From an uncultured Planctomycetaceae bacterium (GTDB lineage Bacteria; Planctomycetota; Planctomycetia; Planctomycetales; Planctomycetaceae), in NCBI GenBank assembly GCA_943787265.1, contig CALSLT010000013.1, forward strand, positions 62,001-126,000: 64,000 bases of DNA. The letters are read 5' to 3'. Positions 36,336 to 45,299 of this stretch are shown piece after piece. The translations under genes and the position numbers were made by a program. The notes beneath the pieces were generated by a model that saw only the letters and a program-made list of their open reading frames with translations, had not been told where the DNA came from and did not search any database. Positions within the stretch are counted from its first letter, which is position 1. Every line of letters begins with the position of its first letter.

Positions 36336-36815
36336 TCACGGCTTCCAGTCAAGCTCTACCTGCCGACCATCGGGAACATCACGCACCTGCTCGTGAATTT
36401 TTCCGTAACCCGCAAAGTGGTTCGCAATTTCCGTGACGGCAACATTCGACACTTCGTACTCGCCGCCAGTCACGGGAGGATGCCGAAACGTGTAACACTG
36501 CCCCGCTTCCAACTCCGATCCAGACTCGACCATCGCGTCGACGAGCGGAATCGCAAAGTAGTCGCTGAGATTCTCTGGCTCCTCGCAGAGATCACAAAAC
36601 TCCGTCTGATTCTTCGCGACCTGTTCGACTTTTCCCATCCCCGAGTCCAGCATCACCACAACGCCGTTTTCAAGAATCAGGAACAGATCCCCAAACCGAT
36701 TCATCAACCAGATCGTGTACGAATCCGGAAGCATCCACCGCCACGGTTCGAGCAGCAAATCCCAGTCGAGTTCATGATGATGAACGATGTAATCCTGAAT
36801 TGATCTTTCAGCCAC
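36336..36815 (-). CDS. T6SS immunity protein Tdi1-like (DUF1851) protein
   Basis: 159 residues. WLMNRFGDLFLILENGVVVM followed by LDSGMGKVEQVAKN, then FAIPLVDAMVESG, LEAGQCYTFRHPPVTGGEYE and GKIHEQVRDVPDGRQVELDW at the C-terminus. This is the pattern of the Tdi1 C-terminal domain (DUF1851), known from immunity to type VI secretion DNases. No signal peptide, so cytosolic. No toxin or secretion gene is adjacent, so it is an orphan. It is minus-strand, about 70 bases before the DUF1501 gene. Confidence 0.75.
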   Translation of the reverse strand: MAERSIQDYIVHHHELDWDLLLEPWRWMLPDSYTIWLMNRFGDLFLILENGVVVMLDSGMGKVEQVAKNQTEFCDLCEEPENLSDYFAIPLVDAMVESGSELEAGQCYTFRHPPVTGGEYEVSNVAVTEIANHFAGYGKIHEQVRDVPDGRQVELDWKP

Positions 36816-36978
36816 GTAATTGCCCTCTCAACAAATTGCCCGACGCCCCTGCCCGGAACATTCCAATGGCCATTCGCCTTGATTGATCTTAACCTGCCAG
36901 AACAAAGAACGGGACCGTCTGCACACCTCCACAGTTCTGGGCGCATTGCCGAACGATGCTCGACAAGAAGGGCCGATT

Positions 36979-38031
36979 ATGGAACACGGATTCCCGCCAG
37001 GAACGAACTGGGTTCCCATCGACACACAATCCCTCATTGCACACGTTGTCATGTCGCTTCTTGTTAGCGGCCTCGTTGGCTGCATGATCGGGACGCGTCG
37101 CCGACTCGCTTCCGCTGGAGACATCTGGAAATGGGCAGCAGCCGTTGTAGCAACTCCCTTCTTCGCCTGGAGCATCTGGCCGGGGCGAAATCAAGACCAA
37201 GCATACGCTGGGGAGTTTGTGCTCTTCTACATTCTGCTTGCCTGGGTGATCTGTTTCGCCGGAATGGTCCGCAGCCACGTCTCGATTATTCGGCAACAGA
37301 AAAGATCGGTGTTGGGACGCACGATTGCGGGCCTGACAGCCTTGGCCATGCCGGCATTGGTGTATTTCATGTTGCCTCCCGTTGCGAGTCCGAGGGAAGC
37401 TGCCCGCCGCAGCATGTGCAAAAACAATCTGAAGCGACTCGGTCTAGCCCTGCACAAATATCAGAAAGCAAATAGAACCTTCCCTCTGGCCACCAGCGGT
37501 GAGCCTGCTGTCAGTTGGCGTGTTCAGATACTCCCATTCGTCGACACGAGAAAACTGTTAGACAAGTACGATCCAGAGTTCGCCTGGAATTCGGAAAAGA
37601 ACGCGCCACTCACGAAAATCCATGTATCCAGCTTGCTCTGCTCGAGCTCAATCGACGTCGACAAAGAAGGCCGCTACTTCTCGGCCTACACAATGCTCAC
37701 CGGCCCTGGAACCTTCTCCGATGATTTCAAACCGAGAACTCCACAAGGCATTTCCGACGGAGCTTCCAACACACTCGCCATCGTGGAAGCAGCTGGCCTC
37801 AACATCATCTGGACAGAACCGCGAGACGCACACATCGACCGAGAACCGCTCGGTATAAACTTCAAAGGAACAGGCAAATACGACTCGCCCGGTCTGATGT
37901 CTTCATGGCACATCGGCGGCGCAAATGCCGTCTTTGCTGATGGCTCAGTCCGATTCCTGAATCAGGACATAGATCCTCAAGTCTTGAAGGCTCTGACAAC
38001 AGCCAACGGTGGGGAATCAGCTCCAGAATAG
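36979..38031 (+). CDS. DUF1559 protein on a four-helix membrane anchor (copy 1)
   Basis: 350 residues from the ATG at 36979 (GAAGGG upstream); the start is fixed by the shared MEHGFPP with the next gene. Four membrane helices at about 19-38, 50-67, 79-97 and 113-133. The DUF1559 hallmark follows directly: [20 protein letters not shown] near residue 132, [40 protein letters not shown] at the end. Usual DUF1559 proteins are pilin-like and begin with a GFTLIELLV prepilin leader and one helix; here the leader is replaced by a polytopic anchor. Tandem with the next gene, 51 bases apart. Confidence 0.85.
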   Translation: MEHGFPPGTNWVPIDTQSLIAHVVMSLLVSGLVGCMIGTRRRLASAGDIWKWAAAVVATPFFAWSIWPGRNQDQAYAGEFVLFYILLAWVICFAGMVRSHVSIIRQQKRSVLGRTIAGLTALAMPALVYFMLPPVASPREAARRSMCKNNLKRLGLALHKYQKANRTFPLATSGEPAVSWRVQILPFVDTRKLLDKYDPEFAWNSEKNAPLTKIHVSSLLCSSSIDVDKEGRYFSAYTMLTGPGTFSDDFKPRTPQGISDGASNTLAIVEAAGLNIIWTEPRDAHIDREPLGINFKGTGKYDSPGLMSSWHIGGANAVFADGSVRFLNQDIDPQVLKALTTANGGESAPE

Positions 38032-38082
38032 ACAACCAAATAACTCCGAGTCACTACACCAATCATCCAAAAGGGCCACTGC

Positions 38083-39147
38083 ATGGAACACGGATTTCCT
38101 CCCTCACTCAGCTTGTCGACGGTCTCGACGGCGATGGTTGTCGCCCATGTGGCAATGCTGTTGCTTGTTTTGGGTTCAATCGGCGGTCTGTTTTTGACAC
38201 GAAAGCGAGCGGCCTCTTCCACTGATATCTGGATATGGGCGGCGGTCATCCTCACAGCGCCACTTGGAGCTGTGATTGCCCATCAAACGCTGGATCGTTT
38301 TGGACAAGATGCCGCTGGATTATTTCTTGTCGGGTATGTCTTTTTCGTCTGGCTCGTCAGTTTCATTGGAATGACCAGATGCCACCGCTCACTCAAGAGC
38401 CAGGAGAAATCGTCACCACTGGGCTGTTCGATCTCCTGTCTGATCGCACTTGGCCTGCTGATCATGTTTCTGCTGCCTGCCGTGCCTCAAGCTCGAGAAG
38501 CCGCGCGAAGAAGCCAGTGTAAGAATAATCTCAAGCAGCTCGGCCTTGCGCTCGCGAATTATCTTGATACGCACGGAGTATTTCCGACGTCAAAAACTGG
38601 CAATCCACCAATGAGCTGGCGTGTCGGCATCGCACCGTTTATTGACAGTAGCGACATACTCGAATCGTACGATCAAACTCAGACGTGGGATTCGGAAAAC
38701 AACGAACCACTGGCGAAACGCGAATGCCCCGTTTACATGTGTCCTTCCCGAAGAGTCCCGCTTCCGGCATCTGATGATCGAGGACGCTGTTTCACCGATT
38801 ATTCGATGCTGAATGGCCCACAAACGTTTGGAGAATTCCATCCTCGCATCCCAGCCGAAATCACGGACGGAACGTCGAACACACTTGCCATTGTTGAAGC
38901 GACCGGGCTGAGCATTGTCTGGACTGAACCGCGAGACGCTCAAGTCAATCGCGAGCCTCTCGGCATCAACTTCAAAGGCACAGGCAGGAGCGACTCCCCG
39001 GGCATCATGTCATCGTGGCACGTTGGCGGTGCCCAGGCTGCAATGGCAGACGGCTCAGTCCGTTTCATCAGCCAAAACATCGATCCAGAAGTCTTCAAAG
39101 CACTAACTACAGCCATCGGCGGCGAGAACATTTCAATGCAATACTGA
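38083..39147 (+). CDS. DUF1559 protein on a four-helix membrane anchor (copy 2)
   Basis: 354 residues. Same architecture as copy 1: MEHGFPP start, four helices within the first 135 residues, then [66 protein letters not shown]. The cysteines of KNN and of the CPS motif are kept. The soluble domains of the two copies are clearly similar (for example both contain TEPRDA and [13 protein letters not shown] or [13 protein letters not shown]), so this is a local duplication. Cellular role unknown. AAAGGG lies before the ATG. Confidence 0.86.
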   Translation: MEHGFPPSLSLSTVSTAMVVAHVAMLLLVLGSIGGLFLTRKRAASSTDIWIWAAVILTAPLGAVIAHQTLDRFGQDAAGLFLVGYVFFVWLVSFIGMTRCHRSLKSQEKSSPLGCSISCLIALGLLIMFLLPAVPQAREAARRSQCKNNLKQLGLALANYLDTHGVFPTSKTGNPPMSWRVGIAPFIDSSDILESYDQTQTWDSENNEPLAKRECPVYMCPSRRVPLPASDDRGRCFTDYSMLNGPQTFGEFHPRIPAEITDGTSNTLAIVEATGLSIVWTEPRDAQVNREPLGINFKGTGRSDSPGIMSSWHVGGAQAAMADGSVRFISQNIDPEVFKALTTAIGGENISMQY

Positions 39148-39400
39148 CAGATCAATCCCAATTGGGTACCGCTCATTGTTTTGCCTGTGAATCAGGAAAC
39201 TGTTGCTCTCACCGACGAACTTCGCTGCAGAGAAAGCCCTCATTGATGGCGTTGATTCCCGTCGCGTGTCACAAGTGCCGTGCCCCGCCAAGCTTAAGAA
39301 AATCAATCGAGAATCGCACCGCACCGTTGAAAGCGGGCACGGCGAAAATTTGCCCCGCAAGTTCGCTTCGCCAAGTGCTACACGGTCGCGTTTCGCCAGA

Positions 39401-39925
39401 TCACTGAATCTGCATCTCTCCAAACAGGGCAAAAGCAAACACAACGAAAACGAATAGAAGAATGATTGGCGCAGAAATCACCAGAATTGTTGCGGCAATC
39501 TTCTCCGCAATACTCGGTGACTGTGGAGGAGAATGTGTTAGCGCATCAACGACGGTCGATCCCGTCCCAAAATCGGCCAGCGAGCGTCCATCTCGACGCC
39601 AGATTGCGACCAGTGCGTAGCCCGTCTGCATTGGAGGAAAGATGCAAACAACTTTCACGAGAGCTCTTAGCATCAACTGACGCCCGACGTCCGGAGAGTT
39701 CGGCAACGCGACTCGCAGCCCCATCATTCTCTTGCCAACGGTCCCGCCATACAGATAGTCCATTCCCGCGAAGTAGGCCAGCAGCAAGAACAGGCTGATA
39801 AACCCGACCACTTCGTTATCAGGAAACCCTGGAAGATTCTGCACGACCGCAATCACTCCCAGGGGAATCAGGTCAATCAGAAACGCCGCAGCCCTGCGCC
39901 ACATTCGGCCATTCTCCCGAAACAT
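39401..39925 (-). CDS. RDD family membrane protein
   Basis: 174 residues. The N-terminus GRMWRRAAAFLIDLIPLGVI is the RDD signature (Arg and Asp in helix 1). Further helices at about 37-57 and 140-165, with GMDYLYGGTVGKRMMGLRVA (GKRMMGLRV block) between. RDD proteins are multi-pass, often implicated in ion transport or stress. It is last before the PSCyt1 gene on the minus strand. Confidence 0.83.
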   Translation of the reverse strand: MFRENGRMWRRAAAFLIDLIPLGVIAVVQNLPGFPDNEVVGFISLFLLLAYFAGMDYLYGGTVGKRMMGLRVALPNSPDVGRQLMLRALVKVVCIFPPMQTGYALVAIWRRDGRSLADFGTGSTVVDALTHSPPQSPSIAEKIAATILVISAPIILLFVFVVFAFALFGEMQIQ

Positions 39926-39967
39926 ACTCGTGTGCCTCAGCGATGCTCACGCCGACCTTCGCCGAGA

Positions 39968-42900
39968 TCATTCTTTCGTAATGACTTCATCGAGATTCAG
40001 AATCATGTTCATCACAGCGGCGTAAGCGGCAAGCTCAATCCTGTCCAGCTTTTCATTGACGGGTGATTCACCGCGAGCGAGTAAAGCTTTCACTTTTTCA
40101 GCATCAGATGTGTAATCAACACGGACTTTCTTCAGAACGGCGGACAGGACCGAACGCTCGGCCTCCGTAACGTGCCGGCAGGTTGCCAGACGGAACCCAT
40201 AACTAAGACGGTCTTCGTCTGATGTTCCGCCCTCGAGCATGACTCGTTCCGCAAGTTTGCGAGCAGCTTCAACGTACGTGTCGTCGTTCAGCAGAACGAG
40301 GGCGTGGAGTGGCGTGTTGGTCCGGCTGGTCCGAACTTTGCAGACCTGTCGCGAGGCCACGTCAAACAGCATGGTCGGCGACGACGCTCGGCGCCAGAAC
40401 GTGTACAGGGTGCGGCGGTAAAGACTCTCGCCGTGATCCTGCACGTATTTGATTTTTCCCAGCGAGAGGTCTGACCATATTCCCAACGGCTGATACGGTT
40501 TCACCGGCGGTCCACCGAGCTTGTTGACGAGCAACCCGCTGACCATCAGAGCCTGATCACGGATCGCCTGAGATGTCAGACGAAACCGGGCGCCTCGAGC
40601 CAGCCACTGATTCGAGGCATCAACTTCCATCATCGCTGGCGTCGCCTTCGAACTCTGCTGATACGTTGCCGACATGACGATCAGCTTGAGCATGTGCTTG
40701 ACGTCCCAGCCGCTTTCGACAAATTCAACAGCTAACCAATCGAGTAACTGCGGATGCGTCGGCCGCTCGCCCTGCGAACCGAAGTCCTCGGTCGTCGTAA
40801 CCAGACCTGTCCCAAAGAACCGTTGCCAGTAACGGTTGACGACGACTCGCGGCGTCAACGGGTTCTCATTCGACACGACCCAGTTCGCTAATGTCCGTCG
40901 ATTCTGAGGTGCATCCTTTCGCAGACCGGGCAGGCATTCGGGAGTTCCCGGCTGAATCGGCTGTTCTTTGTCGGGCTGATCCCAGACGCCACGGTTCAAC
41001 ACGAATGTCTCGCGAGCATCTTTACGTTCTCGCATGACCATCGTGCGAACAGTCTGCTTGTCCAGAGTGCTCTGCTGTTGTCTTGTCGCGTCGACCTTCT
41101 TCTGAGCGGCGACAACTTCCGGCGAGCCTTTGCGAAACGCTTCACTCACCAGCTTCTTCTGCGCGTCGTTGCGTTTCGCAGGCTCAATTTGCAGAGCCTT
41201 AACCAGTGCCTCACGTCCGCCGTCTGACGGCTCCAGTCTAGGCTCTGGTTGAGTGGTAACGAGAATGCGAAATCGGCTCAGGTTATGAAACGCGTGCGGC
41301 GACTCATGCTTCATCTGGACAATCAGTGACGTCCCTTCGCTACCGCCGATCGGCTTGTCGAAAACGTAGACAGCCTGCCTGGGAATCTTCATGTTCGACG
41401 GATTGTGTACCGCCCACCCGGTTCCCGGATTGCCGTCAAACGATTTCTCAATCTTCAAGCCACCTTGCTCGAAACTGGCTTTCGCCGACGCAATCTTGAT
41501 CGGAGAGAAATCCTTCTCCTTCGAACGCTTCGCCTGAACCGAAAAGTCCGTCAGGACAAAGTTGCCACTATCGCTGCGAGCAAATCCCCCCTTTGTAAAG
41601 TCAGCATGCGGCACGGCTTCAATGCGAATTCCCGTAATTCCAGACGAGCCAGCGACAAACTCAATCTCATAGTTATCGTTCTTTGGATTTTTCCCGGTCA
41701 GCAACATTGAGCCATCAGCCTGCAGAGCCATCGTCTGCCCCTGATCCGAAACAAACCGTTCAGGCTTCAGCAGTTCCCAGACAGGCGGCTTATCATCCTT
41801 CGACAGTTCCGCGAGCTTTGATGTTTCCCATGATCGTTGTAATTCTGCAGTCGTGACGGCTCGAAGCTGCTTCTGCAGGTCTGCCAGTTTCTGACCGAGT
41901 TCTACCTTCCTGTCTGACTGCTCCTTCGTCGGCACCGGCAGAACAGGGTTCGCGTTTCCGCCAGCGTCGACTCGACCGGACTCGTCGATCGAATTGAAAT
42001 ACGAATAGAGCTGATAAAACTCCCGCTGAGAAACCGGGTCGTACTTGTGATCGTGGCACCGAGCGCAGCCGACCGTCAGCCCCAGCCACACGGCACCGGT
42101 CGTTTCGACTCGGTTCATGACGTACTCAACGCGCGACTCTTCGGCGATGCGCCCGCCTTCGCCGTTCAACATGTGGTTGCGATGAAATCCCGTCGCCACC
42201 TGCTGATCCAGCGACGCATTTTCAAGCTGGTCACCGGCCAACTGCTCGATCGAAAACTGATCAAACGGCATATTGTCGTTGAACGCTCGAACCACCCAGT
42301 CGCGCCACGGCCAGAGCGTCCGGGTTCGGTCCTGCTGATAACCATTCGAGTCTGCATACCGAGCGGCATCGAGCCACGCCGTCGCAAAGTGCTCCCCGAA
42401 CCGCTCGGACGCGAGCAATCGATCAACCACCTTCTCGAAAGCTTTCGGAGAATCGTCCGCCAGGAAAGCATCAACTTCGTCCAGAGTTGGCGGCAGTCCG
42501 ATCAAATCCAGAGTGATGCGTCGAATGAGCGTTTCTTTCGAAGCTCGCTCGGACGGCAGCACCTTTCGCTCCGTCATTCGACTCAGGACGAAATGATCAA
42601 TGCCGTTGCGGGGCCAGTCGGCTTGCTCCACTTTCGGAAATTGCGGACGTACGACGGGCTGAAACGACCAGTGTCCAGTGTACTGAGCCCCCTGCTCCAC
42701 CCAACGTTTCAGTAGATCAATCTGCTGCTTACTGAGCTGCTGTTTTTCGTCAACCGGGGGCATCCGGTAATCCGGATCGCCGCTCGTGATACGAGCAATT
42801 AACGCACTTTCGGCAGGCTTACCTCGAATAACAACGGGCTCGTCATGATCACCGAACAGGCTTGTCTCGACGTCAAAGCGAAGCTCCGTCGCGCGTTTAT

Positions 42901-43087
42901 TGGCATCGGGCCCGTGGCATGTGTAGCAAGTGTTCGACAAAATCGGACGAATGTCTCGATCGAAATCTACAGTCGCGGCAGACTGCGCCCGCACCGACGT
43001 TGTCACCGCACTCAGCAAGACGGTCAACACCGGTAGAACAGCGAAATGCGGCGTCAGACAATTCCTCAAGGCACATCCAGGCGTCAT
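39968..43087 (-). CDS. Planctomycete cytochrome C (PSCyt1) / DUF1549 / DUF1553 protein (copy 2)
   Basis: 1,039 residues. Signal peptide at 1-34 ends VRAQSA. PSCyt1 with CYTCHG near residue 54 and RMPPVDEK near 108. DUF1549 with IRRITLDLIGLPPTLDEVDA, ASERFGEHFATAWLDAARYA, and CARCHDHKYDPVSQREFYQL near residue 345. The middle (about 430-620) has a discoidin-like segment (NYEIEFVAGSSGITGIRIEA, RQAVYVFDKPIGGSEGTSLI) that the first copy lacks. The PSD1 part ends NPLTPRVVVNRYWQRFFGTG and TPLHALVLLNDDTYVEAARK. No DUF1501 gene follows; the neighbour is the divergent carbohydrate-binding gene. Confidence 0.92.
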   Translation of the reverse strand: MTPGCALRNCLTPHFAVLPVLTVLLSAVTTSVRAQSAATVDFDRDIRPILSNTCYTCHGPDANKRATELRFDVETSLFGDHDEPVVIRGKPAESALIARITSGDPDYRMPPVDEKQQLSKQQIDLLKRWVEQGAQYTGHWSFQPVVRPQFPKVEQADWPRNGIDHFVLSRMTERKVLPSERASKETLIRRITLDLIGLPPTLDEVDAFLADDSPKAFEKVVDRLLASERFGEHFATAWLDAARYADSNGYQQDRTRTLWPWRDWVVRAFNDNMPFDQFSIEQLAGDQLENASLDQQVATGFHRNHMLNGEGGRIAEESRVEYVMNRVETTGAVWLGLTVGCARCHDHKYDPVSQREFYQLYSYFNSIDESGRVDAGGNANPVLPVPTKEQSDRKVELGQKLADLQKQLRAVTTAELQRSWETSKLAELSKDDKPPVWELLKPERFVSDQGQTMALQADGSMLLTGKNPKNDNYEIEFVAGSSGITGIRIEAVPHADFTKGGFARSDSGNFVLTDFSVQAKRSKEKDFSPIKIASAKASFEQGGLKIEKSFDGNPGTGWAVHNPSNMKIPRQAVYVFDKPIGGSEGTSLIVQMKHESPHAFHNLSRFRILVTTQPEPRLEPSDGGREALVKALQIEPAKRNDAQKKLVSEAFRKGSPEVVAAQKKVDATRQQQSTLDKQTVRTMVMRERKDARETFVLNRGVWDQPDKEQPIQPGTPECLPGLRKDAPQNRRTLANWVVSNENPLTPRVVVNRYWQRFFGTGLVTTTEDFGSQGERPTHPQLLDWLAVEFVESGWDVKHMLKLIVMSATYQQSSKATPAMMEVDASNQWLARGARFRLTSQAIRDQALMVSGLLVNKLGGPPVKPYQPLGIWSDLSLGKIKYVQDHGESLYRRTLYTFWRRASSPTMLFDVASRQVCKVRTSRTNTPLHALVLLNDDTYVEAARKLAERVMLEGGTSDEDRLSYGFRLATCRHVTEAERSVLSAVLKKVRVDYTSDAEKVKALLARGESPVNEKLDRIELAAYAAVMNMILNLDEVITKE

Positions 43088-43277
43088 ATGTGATGTCTCG
43101 CGAAAGCGGGTTCTGATTCGCCGGACATCTTACTGAATCGCTCTGCTAGACGTGAGTGTTCACGCTCTTCCAAAGAACATCGCTGGTAACGATGAAATTC
43201 CAGCCGCTCGCTCGCTAACATTCGTCCTTCGCCAACTCGCTGCAAAACCTGTCAGTCAGACATCAAGGACAATCATC

Positions 43278-44081
43278 ATGGGATCGACCATGCGACGCTT
43301 CAGTCAATTCGCCGCCGCATTGGCAGTCTGCGTTTTCTGCATTTCAGATGCCACGGCCGAAGACAAGCCGATCACCAACTTCCCGGCCGACACCAGTTGG
43401 GGCCAGATCGTCGCTCACAAAACCGCACTCCACTTGAACGTCAAAAAGATCCCGGAGAATCGAAAGGTCTCATTTCCTCGACTCAACAATCGCATGAAAT
43501 CGCTGCGACTGTCCGGCCAAACCGAGAAAGCTTCGAAGCTCAAATTCAAACCCGAACTCACCACCTGGGAAGTGACGCTGCCTGCTGACATGCCAGCAGA
43601 TGCTCAACCGGTAATCATTTTTCAAACCATCGAGCCGATCGAACTGGCAACGAAACCGCACGTCGTTAAGCAGGCGAAAGATCAGTCTGTCACGCTGCCG
43701 GCTCACTACGTCATCACCCACGGGAAACTGCTGAGGTACGAGCCACAGCCCCACAAGAACACATTGGGTTACTGGGCGAACGCCGAAGACTGGGCCGAAT
43801 GGCATGTCGGCATCACTCAGCCGACAGAATTCCAGGTCGAAATTCTCCAGGGATGCGGAAAGGGTCAGGGTGGAAGCACGGTCGAAATCGAAATTGCCGG
43901 GAGCAAGTGTCAGTTTGAAATCGAAGACACCGGCCACTTCCAGAATTTCAAAGCAAGAAAAGTCGGCACAGTCCGAGTCGTCAAGCCCGGCGACTTTCCA
44001 TTGAAGATTCGGACGATTAAGAAAGCGAAAGTCGCCGCCTGTGACATCCGGCAGATTCGATTGCTACCGATTAAGAAGTAA
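43278..44081 (+). CDS. Secreted carbohydrate-binding-like protein
   Basis: 267 residues from the ATG at 43278 (AAGGAC seven bases upstream). Signal peptide at about 1-30 ends DATAED. The N-terminal half is unrecognised. The C-terminal 110 residues (LRYEPQPHKNTLGYWANAED, WAEWHVGITQPTEFQVEILQ, GCGKGQGGSTVEIEIAGSKC) match the sugar-binding-like module that planctomycetes attach to sulfatases and fucosidases. Here it stands alone without a catalytic domain. Divergent from the PSCyt1 gene with 190 bases between; no clear operator seen. Confidence 0.75.
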   Translation: MGSTMRRFSQFAAALAVCVFCISDATAEDKPITNFPADTSWGQIVAHKTALHLNVKKIPENRKVSFPRLNNRMKSLRLSGQTEKASKLKFKPELTTWEVTLPADMPADAQPVIIFQTIEPIELATKPHVVKQAKDQSVTLPAHYVITHGKLLRYEPQPHKNTLGYWANAEDWAEWHVGITQPTEFQVEILQGCGKGQGGSTVEIEIAGSKCQFEIEDTGHFQNFKARKVGTVRVVKPGDFPLKIRTIKKAKVAACDIRQIRLLPIKK

Positions 44082-44106
44082 CAACAGCGCTCATAGAAAC
44101 CAGAAA

Positions 44107-44200
44107 AGAACAAATCGCAGACGACGGAGAGGTCTCGCTGAGAAAAAACGAGAGTCCTCTCCGAACCTCTGCGTTCTTCTCCTCTGCGAACTCCGCGATT
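44107..44200. repeat. CGCAGAG-type palindromic repeat
   Basis: Starts AAGAACAAATCGC and ends CTCCGCGATT, with several GAG/CTC-rich words between that pair across the element. Copies of the same head lie at 46688 and 55019. It fills the gap before the amidohydrolase gene. Confidence 0.65.
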
Positions 44201-44226
44201 AAAAATTCAAGAAGGTAACACAGTCA

Positions 44227-45069
44227 GTGATCATCGACTCGCACCAGCACTTCTGGCAGTTCAGCCAACCGTTCGACTATTCATGGATGGACGCCCCGGA
44301 ACTCGCAAAGATCAAACGAGACTTTCTCCCAGCCGATCTTGCCGAACGAATCGCAAAAGTCGGCGTCGACAAAACGGTCTTCGTGCAGACTCAACATAAC
44401 GTTCAGGAAAACCGTTGGGTGCTGGAGCTCGCTGAAGAAAACGACTTCATCGCCGGAGTGGTTGGCTGGGTCGACCTCGCCAGTGAGCAGTGCGAAGACC
44501 AGTTGTCCGAATTCAAAGACAACCCAAAATTCGTCGGCATCCGCCATATCACTCAGGATGAGCCTGACGACGACTTCGCCATTCGCCCGGAGATCATCCG
44601 CGGCATGAAGATTCTGCAGAAGCACCAGGTTCCGTTTGACCTGCTGTTTTTCGTCAAGCATCTCAAGCACGCCGCGACGCTGGCCAGAGAGCTGCCGGAA
44701 CTGCCGATGGTGATTGACCATCTGGCCAAACCTCGAATCAAAGACCAGGCCCTCGACGACTGGGCTGACAACTTCAAAGCCGCCGCTAAGTTTCCGAATG
44801 TCTACTGCAAGCTGTCCGGGATGGTCACCGAGGCGGACTGGGCCAACTGGAAACCCGCAGACTTGAAACCCTACGTCGAATCCGCACTGGAAGCGTTCGG
44901 CCCCGAACGGTTGATGTTCGGCTCCGACTGGCCAGTCTGCGAACTCGCCGCTTCTTACGAGCAGGTACATACCGCTCTGGCCGAAACCATCGGGCCTCTC
45001 AGCGAGTCAGAGAACGCCCGAATCTTCGGTGAGACAGCCGCTCAGTTTTACAACCTGCAACTTGCCTGA
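44227..45069 (+). CDS. Amidohydrolase (TIM-barrel lactonase-like) family protein
   Basis: 280 residues from a GTG with GAAGG 11 bases upstream. IDSHQHFWQF at the start gives the HxH metal ligands; VFVQTQHNV, GIRHITQDE, MVIDHLAKPRIK near 155 and LMFGSDWPVCEL near 240 (the second-shell Asp) complete the family pattern. Related to L-fuconolactonase-type enzymes (COG3618), which open a sugar lactone in the cytosol. The following Gfo/Idh/MocA and isomerase genes support sugar catabolism. Substrate not established. Confidence 0.86.
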   Translation: MIIDSHQHFWQFSQPFDYSWMDAPELAKIKRDFLPADLAERIAKVGVDKTVFVQTQHNVQENRWVLELAEENDFIAGVVGWVDLASEQCEDQLSEFKDNPKFVGIRHITQDEPDDDFAIRPEIIRGMKILQKHQVPFDLLFFVKHLKHAATLARELPELPMVIDHLAKPRIKDQALDDWADNFKAAAKFPNVYCKLSGMVTEADWANWKPADLKPYVESALEAFGPERLMFGSDWPVCELAASYEQVHTALAETIGPLSESENARIFGETAAQFYNLQLA

Positions 45070-45136
45070 CATCTCCTGACTGTGCGACATGGAATTGTTC
45101 AGCATTTACACTCACGAAGAATTGAACATCAAAAAG

Positions 45137-45208
45137 GAACCACGAATCGACACCAATAAACACGAATCGCTGGCCGCATTTGTGTCTATTCGAGTCAATT
45201 AGTGGTTC
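45137..45208. repeat. CACGAAT-type inverted repeat
   Basis: GAACCACGAATCGACACC pairs imperfectly with the arm ending TCAATTAGTGGTTC, through internal CACGAAT and GTGTCTATT words. It lies in the 230-base gap before the Gfo/Idh/MocA gene. Confidence 0.6.
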
Positions 45209-45218
45209 TTCAGACTCC

Positions 45219-45283
45219 GTAGGGTGCGTCTCGACGCACCTTCACCAGCAAACTCCTGAATGGTGCGTCAAGACGCACCCTAC
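45219..45283. repeat. GTAGG-headed inverted repeat, two arms
   Basis: Left arm GTAGGGTGCGTCTCGACGCA.. (45219-45240) and right arm 45262-45283 match at 21 of 22 positions in opposite orientation, with 21 bases between. Each arm is itself a palindrome (GGTGCGTC/GACGCACC). Confidence 0.85.
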
Positions 45284-45299
45284 CTGAGGAAAACTCATC

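Noticed and set aside
39148..39400. Possible small gene between DUF1559 copy 2 and the RDD gene
   Set aside because: Frames of up to 104 codons exist on both strands but show no start site or protein pattern; nothing else was seen in this 253-base gap.
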